From NCBI RefSeq assembly GCF_008831285.2, contig NC_045138.2:38679115-38743114 (forward strand): a DNA stretch of 64,000 bases, in the 5' to 3' direction. This document shows, one piece after another, positions 10,294-21,930 of the stretch (positions are counted from its first letter, which is position 1; the number at the start of each line of letters is the position of its first letter). The notes beneath the pieces were generated by a model. It saw only the letters and a program-made list of their open reading frames with translations. It made no database searches and was not told the origin of the DNA. The position numbers and the translations under genes are program-made. The DNA comes from Nymphaea colorata (Eukaryota > Streptophyta > Magnoliopsida > Nymphaeales > Nymphaeaceae).

Positions 10294-13200
10294 ATGATGA
10301 AGGAGGGCGACGGGTTTGTGAGGGCGGATCAGATCGATCTGAAGGAACTGGACGCGCAGTTGGAGAGGCATCTCAGCAGGGCATGGACGATGGAAAAAAA
10401 TGCAGAGAAGAAGCCCAAGCAAGAGTGGGAGATCGATCCTGATAAGCTGATCATCAAGACTGTTATTGCCAGGGGCACCTTCGGAACAGTTCACAGGGGA
10501 ATCTATGATGGACAAGACGTTGCAGGTCTCTCTCCCTGCCTCTCTTTGTCTCTCTCTCTCTCACTCACCCACACTCACACACACACACAAACAGAACGTT
10601 TCGTGTTTCAAAATATCATGTTACAGAAGGAGAAGTTACGGTTCATGCTGCGAAGTACGGCAGGCAGACGGGACTGAACTTCTCTATTGGCCAAATATAG
10701 TTTAGACTGCCTCCACCCATGTTTTCCAACTAGGTAGTGTCGTACAATTGTCAGTATCAGCCTGCGTTGCCCGCGCAGCGGCTTGTGTTTGTATATGTTT
10801 TTTTTGTGTCTATGTGTGCGATTTCTTCCTTGTGGTTATAACGTTTTGGTTGTTCGCTTGCTTTCTGGGCTCCTCTTTGATACATCTTTACTGCAAATGT
10901 GAACAACTGTTTTTCTTCTAGTTAGCGAGTTTGGTCCTTTACGCTGCAGTTACATTAAGTATTTGCCAACCTAAGCAGTTATCAGTCAAGGTAGGGCTTC
11001 ATGAGGATGGGGTTTAGTATGTAATGTTCTATCTTACAGAAGAATATTTTTAGCTTTGTAGATCTCAAAATGCCTGATTGTTTTATGGCGTTTCTTTCTT
11101 TTGTGTCCAGAGCATGTTAGGGGTTATGCTTATGCTTGATTTTGACGGTTTAGATCTTCTTTTGCAACTTCAATTCAATTACACATTTTTTAGCACAAAA
11201 AGCTGGCAATTTTTTAGCACAATAAAGCTAGCAATTAGCCTTTCACTCTCACTCACTACATTTGGCATAAAAAGCAACAAATTACAGGAACTGAATCGAT
11301 AGTTTTGCTATTCTTTTCAACTCAACATCATTGCTGGGGATTTTTTAAAGACCAAAAAATCTCGCTCTCAGCCCTGTATATAAAGCTAAAATTGCAAACC
11401 TGTCCATGCTATTCTGTGTTTGAACGCTTGATTAGCATTAGTCTTGGCTTGACTGCCATATGATACAGAGGTGGCTGACTGGGTTCCTTTAAAGGAAAGA
11501 GAAAGTTACTTTTGCTGCGCCTGCAGATCATTATCATGGATTCCCTTTGTTCTCTTGCATTATTGATTCGTATACTCAAATTCCTGTTTCTACTTTCCAT
11601 AAATTGCTCAAATGGTCCCTCTAAATTGCTGTTATTTACTTTCTTGTTGAATGCCATCTTATATGCCACTTTATTGTTTTGTCAAACAGAAGTTTCCCTC
11701 TGTCGATTGTGTATTCAATGACATTGAACTTCGTTGTCTTTTAGTTAAGTTGCTTGACTGGGGAGAAGAAGGAAGTAGGAGTGAGGCTGAAATAGCATCC
11801 CTTCGGGCAGCATTTACTCAAGAAGTAGCTGTCTGGCACCAGCTTGATCATCCTAACGTCACAAAGGTAAGTTTGAAATGGCTACCTTTTAACTTTATCT
11901 CTTTATTGCTTTTCTTGTAAAAGTGGGAAGGTAAATACAAGTATCTGTCTGTGGAATCAAGAAGTTTGAAGACTCCACAAAATTTCACCGACCAGTGGCC
12001 ATTGGCTTTCAAAATTCTCTTCATCTCTATTCTGTAGTATCAGGAGTTCCCTGTCGTTCAATATGTTTCTATGGCCAGAATTACTTTTTGTGCAAATAAA
12101 TCATGACACTATATGAAACAATAAGTTCTAGATTCTATTGTGAACCTTTTTGATAATTATTTCTCAACATTGCAACTGTAAAAACACCATCTATTTTCAG
12201 CTTGTCCCATTGAGGATTGTAATAGTAGTTTTGTAGGTATTAGCAATTTCTAAGTAAACCATACTGTTCTGTGAAATTATACTCTTTCCCTATGCCATGA
12301 TCTGTGACATTATAAGGACATGTTCCTGTTGGATTAACATGTGGACATATTACAATTTATTAGTAAGGTAGTTGAAGGATTCGTGTTATCTTGTTTATGC
12401 AACAGTTAAGTGGAAATCAACCTGTTTGCAGTCACACACACAAATGCAATGTAAAAAAAAAATAGTGTTGTATTGATTATTCTAGGATGCAATACATTAG
12501 ATTCTTCTGACCTAGATGAGGACTCAAGTTTTATTGCACTAATAGCCAATAGGCTTTCCTTTTGCCCACATGTGGCAGATTTCATAAAAACCTTTTTTTC
12601 TTGTGATCTTGAGATCTTGGTAAAGTTATTATATGCCAGTTCCTAGTGAAGTATGACCCTCTTGAATGTTTGTCATCTAATTAGCATTTTCTCCTTTTAT
12701 CAACCTTAAATGTTGACTATGAACTCAGCTGATCCATGCACTGCTCTAACATGGACCCAAGTGTTCCACAATTTGAGGAAGAAAAAGGTCCTTTAATACT
12801 GTAGTTTTAATTGTACATTTGAAAAGGCTAGATGAGTTTCTGTTCGTCACATCGTGAACTTTTTATTATTTTCTTCATATTCCTCTCTCACTTTATAGAA
12901 ATTGGTCCATTGTTGATGTAAAAAGTGTTGATATTCTGTTAAATATATATTAAGAGCATGTTTTGTGAATCTTTTACTTACTTTCATGTAGTTTTGAGCA
13001 TACACAATATTGATGATTGCAGTTCATTGGAGCAACCATGGGCACTTCGGAGCTGAAAATTCAATCAGAGAATGGTCATGTTGCAATGCCAAGTAATATT
13101 TGCTGTGTTGTTGTTGAGTACCTTCCAGGGGGTGCACTCAAGACATACCTTATAAAAAACCATCGGAGGAAATTGGCTTTCAAAGTTGTTATCCAGATAT

Positions 13201-15325
13201 CTCTAGATATTGCAAGAGGGTACGACTCATTATCTGCTATTGTTTAATTGTCTGAGATATGGATGTATGTGTCTAAATATGTTTTAGTTTGCTTGCACTG
13301 TGCACACACATGTACATGTAATGTGCATTTAGTAATCTATTTGACTTTTGCTTTATATTTAGAATAATCAGTCTGTGTTCATGCTCTAGCGAACAAGAAA
13401 TAGATGGACTTAGTTTTCAAAGTTGCACTGTCATCAATACCTCCATAACTTAACACTGGAGTTACTAGAGTAATGTATCATAATATGACGTTATTTGATG
13501 GCATCACAATGATATAAGGATGTATTCAGCAAGTTTACGTTTTTATCCTTTTATATAAGTTTTGGGGTCTTTTGTTTCTTTATTTGTGTCTGATGGACAT
13601 TTTCTTACTATGTCACATTTTTATATCTTACTTAAATTTGTTCTCTATATATGCTTTGATTTTTAATTGCCTAGATGTTCGTGTGATGTATCTGCAAAAT
13701 TAGCTATTTGGGATCGTTGCTAATGGCTGAGATTGATATGTGTGACTGTTACAACATGGTCTTGTTCTAAATCCACTATTATGTTTGACATCGCTTGCGT
13801 ACTAGGAGAAATGCAGAAGCCTGAAACACTTATCTAAATCTAAGCTGCAAAATACATAGTTTTTTAGGTTGTTAAATATGTGTAAAATCATAAAGTATCT
13901 AGTCCATGGTCTCTATGTTGCATAGAGGTCACATTTGTAGTTAGTCTGATTTGTGAGTGTCTTTAAGCTAAAAAATGTCCACATTGTAAGGGGTGTATAC
14001 ACACACACACACACATATATGTGTGTGTTTGTATATATATATATATATTATAATTTATCACATAAACTATCATAGAGATCATTTTACAAGACAATTGGAC
14101 TGATAAACATGTTAACATTTTTTTTAGGCTGAGTTATCTTCACTCAAAGAAGGTTGTTCACCGAGATGTTAAGACAGAAAATATGCTTTTGGACAAGTTG
14201 CGCACGGTGAAAATTGCTGATTTTGGTGTTGCACGTATGGAGGCTCAAAATCCAAATGACATGACTGGGGAAACCGGAACACTCGGCTACATGGCACCGG
14301 AGGTATAAACTACGGATTTGACCGAGCTTCTTTCTACTTTATCTTTATAGCCTGATGTAGAAAATTTTTTATATAACAAATAAACAACTTCCACTCCCTT
14401 GTTTGTTCTCTCTAACTGATTGGAAATTCACCCATTTTATCAATTCTGAACATGCATGCTTGTCGCAAAGGAAATCAACTGTATTTTGAGTTTCTTGAGC
14501 ATATTGATCATGTTTTATTCTGATAAATCTTCAGATAATTTTGAAAAAACTTTTACAACTATATGCATACTGCAGGACTGCTTCTATTACAGAAACGCAA
14601 TATCTTGACTAGAAAAAAGCAATTTCATGTTGTGGTGCTTTTTGATACATCTGTAAGCAAATGAAAAATGCAGACACTATGATCAGACATGGTGTTCTTA
14701 GTTCCTGCATGTCATGAGTAGGTTTACCATTAAGAAAAATAATTTGCTAGAATGTTTGCCTTTGTTATGCCATGTTTTGAAATCTTGGTGAAGATTGCAA
14801 TTCAGTCTCTAGGCAGTAGGCATGTTGCTATCAGCAATTTTTTTTCCATACAGGGCACTGGATGAATTGATAGTGCATGACATGTTGCAGGTCCTTAACG
14901 GAAACCCATATAATAGGAAATGCGATGTATACAGTTTTGGCATTTGTTTGTGGGAAATATATTGCTGTGACATGCCGTATCCAGATCTGAGTTTTTCTGA
15001 AGTGACATCTGCGGTTGTGCGCCAGGTATATCTCTGATCTTTTTCCCTCAGGTTGAATATGTAGTGTCAAATATGGCATCTAAACATTTTTTGAAACACT
15101 TTTGTGGCTGAATTGCAGAATCTGAGGCCAGAGATACCAAGATGCTGCCCGAGCTCTTTTGCGAATGTAATGAGGAGGTGCTGGGATGCAAATCCAGATA
15201 AACGGCCTGAGATGGATGAAGTGGTTTCCCTGTTGGAAGCTATTGATACCTCTAAGGGAGGAGGCATGATTCCTGTTGATCAGCAGAATGGCTGCTTATG
15301 TTTTCGCAAGCGCCGTGGACCATAA
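10294..15325 (+). CDS. Raf-like MAPKKK protein kinase (plant Raf C7 / CBC-MRK1 type)
   Basis: Cytosolic serine/threonine kinase. Exons: 10294-10525, 11745-11866, 13023-13219, 14128-14302, 14891-15025, 15119-15325, all GT-AG and in phase, giving 355 aa. The kinase domain fills residues 51-335. It has a glycine loop GTFGTV (61-66), VAVK with Lys79, an alpha-C Glu104, HRDVKTEN (195-202), DFG (215-217), GTLGYMAPE ending at 242 and a CDVYSFG segment. The C-terminus GGGMIPVDQ...CFRKRRGP is a hallmark of the plant subgroup that includes Arabidopsis CBC1/CBC2 and MRK1. CBC1/CBC2 act with HT1 in blue-light and CO2 control of stomata; this function is known for the family and only inferred here. The start is the first of two adjacent ATGs. 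The frame stays open upstream to another ATG at 10210, but that extension is unlike the family. Intron 1 begins with a CT tract. Confidence 0.93.
10526..10590 (+). repeat. CT/CA tract at kinase intron 1 donor
   Basis: Immediately after exon 1 the intron reads GTCTCTCTCCC and continues as CT repeats followed by CA/AC repeats to about 10590. The polypyrimidine run therefore sits directly on the 5' splice site, in the sense orientation. Confidence 0.85.
13998..14048. repeat. AC/TG/AT compound microsatellite in kinase intron 3
   Basis: An ACACAC run, an ATATATGTGTGTGT run and a final TATATA run follow each other about 80 bases before exon 4. The AC and GT halves are complementary and could fold back. 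Confidence 0.8.
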
Positions 15326-15601
15326 ACATGTTCAATTGAATTTTCTATTGGTAGCCTTGATTTGTCTAAGTAGGCTCCTAGAAAATGGTCTCCATATTAG
15401 GGAATGTTTTATTTGGTCTGTTCCAAATTGGTGGCTTATACTGAGCTGACAAAAGCTGCAAAAGCCTCTCTTCCCTCTATGATATTATGATAATGTATAG
15501 TTTTTAATTTCATAATTTGCTAATGATATTGATGAGTTTGCTCTCTATTGTAAGATTTCCACAACACGGTAATATAACAGTTTTATCTTCTATTGTAAGA
15601 T

Positions 15602-15768
15602 AGCCATTTCAAGGTAGCAGGGGGGTTGGAGCAGTGTGAGCATGGTGTGCCTGAGAGCCATTTCAAGGTCGAGCAGGGGGGTTGGAGTAGTGTGAGCATG
15701 GTGTGCCTGAGACAGTCATTTCAAGGTCAAGCAGGGGGATTGGAGCAGTGTGAGCATGGTGTGCCTGT
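15602..15768. repeat. Three-unit tandem repeat (~54-58 bp) downstream of the kinase
   Basis: Units begin at about 15602, 15656 and 15714. Each has the order AG(C/T)CATTTCAAGGT, AGCAGGGGG(G/A)TTGGAG, then GTGTGAGCATGGTGTGCCTG. Units are close to identical and differ by a few substitutions and short indels. The array starts 277 bases after the kinase stop codon, so it may lie in the 3' UTR or just beyond. Confidence 0.85.
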
Positions 15769-17179
15769 TTGATGGCCAGACATGATTCTACTCCCACAAG
15801 CGTCTTCCTTCTACACGATGCCTATGGTTGGGGTGCTAGCCTGAGAGAGTCAGGGTTTTACGCTGCCATCGGATGAGAAAGTCTTTTGGTAGCTAGTGTA
15901 TTCCTAATGAATTGATCTGCATTAGGTGTGATATCCTGATCAAATGTAGAATTACGGCCATTTGGATGACAGCCCAAAACTGGGATTCGACCCTGTTGAA
16001 TAAACATATGGTTATGATTAAAACACCGTTTTCAAAGGCTGTCATCCAATAAAAGGTGGGAATGACTCAGATCTCAATTATTCAACTACATGTCACTTAT
16101 TTACTTTCTTTTTCTTATCAGCCAGAATCCGTTTCACAAATTTTGTTCTGGACACTTTCTGACATCTTTTTTTTGTCCATGATCCGTTATTTGATGGAAT
16201 ACAATATTCTTTTTCAAAAGAAAACAACTGCAAAGTTTCCTGAAATTGGATGATGGTTGGTTAAATGGAAAGTCAAGTTCGGTTGAACAAAGTCAGATGG
16301 CTAATGAAAATAACCTATCAGAATGGAGTCCTTTAAAGTATCCTTCTCAACCCATTTCATTAGTCTGCATGGCTGAGTTGGGGCTTCAGACTGAACAATT
16401 ACTTCCAGAGTTCCAATCAACCTTAGCTTGTCAAGAAGGGGAGAAGGAATAAAAGAACTGTTTATTTGCATTTCCTGCCCATTTAGTTCTCAAAGAGGGC
16501 ACATACCACTTTTTGGGAAAACCTAAATTTCGAATTTTGCGTGGCACCAGTCGAGAGATTTCCATGTCAATATCTGATGCCATGCCATTTAGACAGATAC
16601 ATGAACCTGTTTACATGTAAAAAATTCGGCTTTCAATTTCGATTGTGTAGCTGGTATATCCGATTCTGCATCGCTTAAGCAATGTTCGATTAATCGAATT
16701 GGGTAGCAGCTGTACAGAAGCGTTCAAATTGATCCATTTGCACCCTTGAACTTATTCTCTACAATCCTTTCTTTTAATATGCTTATTTTTAGATGGGCAA
16801 GCTTGTCACAGGCACAGACTTACTGGTCCATGCCAAGAGGAGCAGTACACCCGAGAATATTAAACTCTTTGTTATATCTTCCAACTTAGTATTTAGGAGT
16901 TAGGACAATTCTCTTTTGGTTCCAGTGAATGGATGCTCGGGTGCAAGCCTTTGTTGCAAAACGAATGGAATATGTACAGGAAAGAATGAAAAACCAAAAA
17001 ACAAAGAAACCAAAACAACCAATATTTAAGAACAGTAAGCTACCAGCAGAAGCAGCATTCTGTTCTCCACCATATAAACTGCTACGAGCCCTACTTTTCG
17101 ACTCTAAGCAGAACAGCTCCTCCCTTGTTACCCGATCTCACATGTTCCAACAGTTTCTCTTCACGACAGATATCTAGCA
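15769..17179. other. Intergenic, no supported gene
   Basis: Short open frames at 16246-16452 and 16929-17177 on the plus strand look unlike known families. The second borders a LINE fragment on the opposite strand and may be part of it. Confidence 0.35.
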
Positions 17180-18110
17180 GGGACTCTCCCTCCAGAAATT
17201 TCAATCCTGCTACTTGCCTCTGCAATAGACTTCCATCTGGACTGCCATTGCCTTCTTCCCTCTATCAACCCTCTCTACCCAGTCTTTACTAAAATCCAAA
17301 ACTTCCATGCTTGGTTCCAAGGAAGGTCACCAAACACGATGGTACGCCTTGGACAAGTCCATCTTCAAACACGTCACCTCCTGGCTCTCTCTGCTAAACC
17401 CGTCGATCATGTCTTGCGCAATTAAAAACTGAACATGAATCACCCAGTTTTTCAGCACGGCTCCCTGGTTAGCATTAACAATGGAGGAAGAACATCCTGC
17501 AGCCTAAACACCATACTTTTTGAAATTATTTTCTAAACGCAGTTACACGGTGCATTAGAACCAAAGTCCTCCACCCTGACCGCCCCTTTGAACTTGGGAA
17601 TTATCATGATTGCCTGCACCAACATTCACCCTGATCTGAACAACTAACTCTTTACTAACATCTTCCCCCCATGGCTGATCACAGCTCTTGAAAAACCATT
17701 TCGGGTAACTGTCTGGTCATGCAGAGCTTTCCTTGTCGAGATTTAAAGGCTGCACCCTCGATTTCCTCACCAGTAACTTCTCTAAGCAGAAGTTTATTTT
17801 CTGCCTGTGACCATTTCCCTAGCTGCAAAACTGTCCGACATACAATCTTCTACTTCATCTTCATTCATAAAAGACTCGAAATGTTGACTCAACGTCTCCA
17901 CGATCTCCTCCTCTTCCTTATACAACACCCCTTTGACCATCAATTTTTTAATCTTATTGTTCTCCTCCTTATTCTTCAATTTTGACTTGTATAGCAGGTC
18001 GATGCCCATGAGGATCCAACTAGCAACTTGCTGCCTTACCAGCACTGGCTCAACCAGCTATGCCAAACCATTTGAGCCATCCATGGCGGGATCCATTCTA
18101 GGGAAAGTTT
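17180..18110 (-). mobile_element. Degenerate LINE (L1-type) reverse transcriptase fragment
   Basis: Read on the minus strand with several frame changes and stops, this matches the plant L1 order. First comes a region with LMVKGVLYKEEEEIVETLSQHF (17794-18045). Next is REVTGEEIEGAAF, then a WFF-SC-WGEDV segment around 17640. NANQGAVLKNWVIHVQFLIA (about 17400-17480) and CLKMDLSKAYHRV (about 17350) follow. The last is the catalytic-core motif, normally KIDLxKAYD, and it has His in place of the Asp after AY. No intact frame, 3' tail or endonuclease was found. Limits are approximate. Confidence 0.75.
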
Positions 18111-18285
18111 CCTCTAAACTTAGACGTCGATGACGCTACTGCAGCCTCCTTTATTTTTCGTAGATTATTGTCCTCTCCAATTTTTATAGCTTAAATAACT
18201 GAGATTGAAAAGATAGAAAAAGTAGAAACAAGTGACAAGATGATTGATTTGGATTAATTTGAAACATGTATGTGGACAGCAGTCA

Positions 18286-18520
18286 TTTTTTTTTGAAATA
18301 CCAAGGTTTTAAGAGGGCCCCTAAGAGGCTGAAGCTCCTTCCCCTCTCCCTTCCTCCGGAGGTCCAGAGTTGCTTTAGGACCTAAATAGGGAACGAGACA
18401 CCCGTCAACTAGGTGTCGTGCACCCATCATTTGTAGTGTAGGGGAATAGCACTCACGAGAATTGAATTGACGACCGACCCTTCACCGTTCTACCAACCTA
18501 GCCAGCTACACCACGGCCCT
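18286..18520 (-). mobile_element. tRNA-derived SINE
   Basis: On the minus strand the element starts GGGCCGTGGTGTAGCTGG. It contains a box A-like GTAGCTGGCTAGG and, about 35 bases on, a box B-like AATTCAATTCTC. After a unique body of about 150 bp it ends in a run of nine A (plus-strand T at 18286-18294). This arrangement is that of RNA polymerase III plant SINEs. No convincing target duplication was seen. Confidence 0.6.
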
Positions 18521-19139
18521 TGGGGCTCTCATATGAAGAAAGGATGGAAAAAATCTTAGCTAATTGGGATTCCTTTATTGAACTTAACCAATTGCAATTG
18601 GTCTAGTAGGCTGTAGATTGTTAATACAATTTAACATCTCAACCGTCCATTGTGATGACCAATGGATGGTCACTAGTCGTTCAGAACATCCACACATCCC
18701 TGCGGAGAGAATTGGGCAGATAGGAAATGGGATTTTGATAATTTTGCCTTTGTAATTGGGCAGATTAACAAATAAATTTTCATGTTAACTACAACACAAA
18801 GAATCAGTTTGTTCAAGGCAACATCCTAAAGGGGTTGTTTGACAAATGGAACACTTTGTGAGTGTTTTATAAATCTGCTCTCTAAGGATTAGGGCAGATT
18901 TATCGACACCTAGTTCTACTGTTATATGAATAAGACACTCATTGGATGTTCCAACTTCCAAACAGCCCAAAACTGATGAAAACTGTCGGCTCGACAATAT
19001 AGATTAAGAGCCTTTGCATAAGAATAAGCTGATGGATCCTAAAAAAGAGAAGACAATGCAGAAAGGAGAGGCAATGAAGCAAGACACTTGATGAGCTGAG
19101 ACTTGTTGGCCTGATCGGAAGCCTCATCTGAGTCCGAAC
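18521..19139. other. Intergenic, 3' flank of SWEET gene 1
   Basis: No gene is supported. It contains a small MITE-like element (18831-18968), listed separately. Confidence 0.4.
18831..18968. mobile_element. MITE-like inverted-repeat element
   Basis: The left end GGGGTTGTTTGACAAATGGA and the inward-read right end GGGCTGTTTGGAAGTTGGAA are imperfect inverted repeats spanning about 138 bp. The interior is noncoding. No target duplication longer than AAA is visible. Confidence 0.45.
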
Positions 19140-21854
19140 CTACCCAACATGCATCTCAATTTCTCTCACTTCTCCTCTTTCATTCCTTGACGCTGACCGA
19201 GTTGGCGTTGACTTGAAGTAACACGCATAGAGGATCAGCTGAGCTAGTGCAAGCAGTGTTCCAAGTCCATTTGGAATCTAAATCAGCAGAAAACCAAAGG
19301 GTTAACAGCTCAGTACTCACTTCTGTGTGTATACATATGCAAATGTATGTATGCACGTATATAGCACAAAGAATCGAAAGGACTCTTGAACATTGACAAA
19401 AAATCAGACATTAAGGTTAACTCTAGGGCTGTCAAGATTGTCAGATTTCATTTGCATAACAAATTAATTGGGTTTAGAAGCACAGATTATGTCGACTAAA
19501 AAGAGTAAACTGCTAAAGCTGATGCATATAACTTGAAAAGGGTACTTATTGTTCGTGGTAAAAATACACATGAAAAATACTTGCTTAATTTAATCAAGTA
19601 GGATATCCAAGTTAGACTAGAATTTAACTGCATCTTATTTAATTTATCCCAGTAACTGTTGTCTTTGTAAATTTCATGATCATACACAGCTGTTTTGTGG
19701 GAGATGAGGATAGGTTAGGTATCTAACAGAAGCTTGGCATACAAGTTTTTAAAATATTGTGTTTTTGGAATCCATGTTTTTAAAATGCATGATCTAAAAA
19801 CCCCATGTTTTTGTTCCATAAACTATGATGTGACTATAGATAGTTTCTAGATCCAATAACCAAGCACTGGACATCATCACACTATACGCTCTGGAACAAG
19901 AACATAATGTTCTTAAAACATGCATTATAGGAATATGTGTTTCAAGAACACAATGTTGTTCTTACCAAATGTCAAGTCTTGTAATACTAAGTGACATCCA
20001 TGTTTTTTGAATGAAAAGAAGGTTACCAACTTTTTCTTTTCTTCTCACCTGTGTTTTCAATGTCGAATTATGCGTTTCAAATTAGAGATCTAAACATAAC
20101 GGATTAGTTCATTCTAGTTTGGCAAATGAAGCAGTTCGTGTCAATCTATCCTTAAAAATTGGGGCAGATTCATAAAACACATTTTAAGGTGTTCCATGAA
20201 TCTGCTCCAATGTTTGAATCATATTCATGAAATAGTTATATACTATTCTGTTTGTCTTGTCAAATAGACCCACAGAATGAATTGGATATTGGAAGTGGCT
20301 GGACCGACATGCCTGTGCTGAGACTTTAACTATTCTTGGGATAAGAAATGACTCACAAGAATGTTGATATCCAAGGGAAGGAAGGAGTAAAGAGTCCAGC
20401 ACACTCCATTGATTAAGGAGACGAAGGAGAGAGTAAAGGGCATGTACTCCACACTCTTCGTCGTAACCACCAGTTTCTGCAACATTAGAGTAAACCAAGA
20501 TCATCTAAGATCCCATCTACCATGTGGATATTTCAAAATCAGGAAAGAAAAGGAAATTACCATGACACTGAGAGGTGCGGCGTACATGCAAGTGCCAAAT
20601 ATAATGCACAGGGTTCCGACGAGCGTCGACCTCTTCTCGTAAGTGTGGAGAACGCCAAGGGTGATGTAAAGCACGATTGCCAGGAAAACGCACTCACCCA
20701 AAAATATCAGGATTACTTTCACCTGAGATCATGAAATCATGCAAGCAATTTTAGAAATTTCTCTATCTATTTTTTCACCGAAAATGTCCAATTTGTCTAA
20801 GACAGGCATGACAAAGAAATAGGAATTAGTGCTTCGGCTTATGGTCATGTGCCTTCAGTCTTTTCTACTTAAAGGTCATCTTTTCATTACACATCCAAAT
20901 ATAATCAAAAGAATATGCATATGTTCTCCGGGTTGGCGCATAATTTATATGGCTTTTTTCAGGATTTTCTAGTTTAACAAATAGCATTAGAATATATATT
21001 TTTTAAAAATATTTTGCCTCTAGTAAGAAAAGTGTTATCTTCGAACCAAAATTAGGAGGTGTTTGGATGCTGAAAGCTTGATTTTGTAAAACCAACCGTT
21101 TCGTTTTGAAAATTTGGTTTATTTGTTTGGGCATCACACTCAAAACCCAGTTTTTCATGAATAACCGGAAGAGGTCAGTTTTTTTTACTCTCTTTTACAA
21201 AACCAAGTTTTGTCAAAACTGAGTTTTCCTAAAACTCGATTTTGATGGTACCCAAACACTCCAAAAACTTGGCTAACCAAGTTTGTCCTTAAAAACCTGG
21301 TTTTGGATAGGCCTGAGCATCAGCCCGGCCTGGTGCTCGAAACCCAAGCCCGGGCCCTGCCCAATGCTTGAAACCTGAATTGGGCCCCGTCAAGCTAACC
21401 CGGGCTGGGTTTTTCTGCCCAGGCTTAGTTTTGAGCTATCAGCCAAATGCATTGTTGAGATTTTTATAATCTGCATTTTCTTGTCCGTTATTCACTACCT
21501 CACTTTTTCCAATGTGAATTATAAGGACAAAAGATGGAGGCCTTCAGGGGGTGTCTCGAGCTCAAGCTCAGTCCAATGGCTGGTAGGTGGTTGGTCATTA
21601 TTTGAGCAGCATAGGCATCAACCCCTTGTGCCAATAGCTTAGAACAATGATGTGCACTTGGATAAACCCTAGACTTATTCTGAATTCTCCAATTAGAAAC
21701 TTATTCATAAAGTAAAACTAATCAAAAGTTGAGCTGTGATTTGTAAATTTTGTTTTCCTTTGAATAAGCAAGCTAAGGTTAAGCAAAATCTTACCACATT
21801 ATGCGAAGAGAGAAACATCATGCATGGACTAATAATTATATATGTATATATATT

Positions 21855-21930
<76 letters not shown>

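Noticed and set aside
15610..15768. Possible CRISPR-like array from three regular repeats
   Set aside because: Repeats are adjacent without unique spacers, and the DNA is plant nuclear; it is a plain tandem repeat.
16246..17177. Two plus-strand frames that could be a small gene
   Set aside because: No family resemblance, no splice-compatible joining found, and the second borders an antisense LINE remnant.
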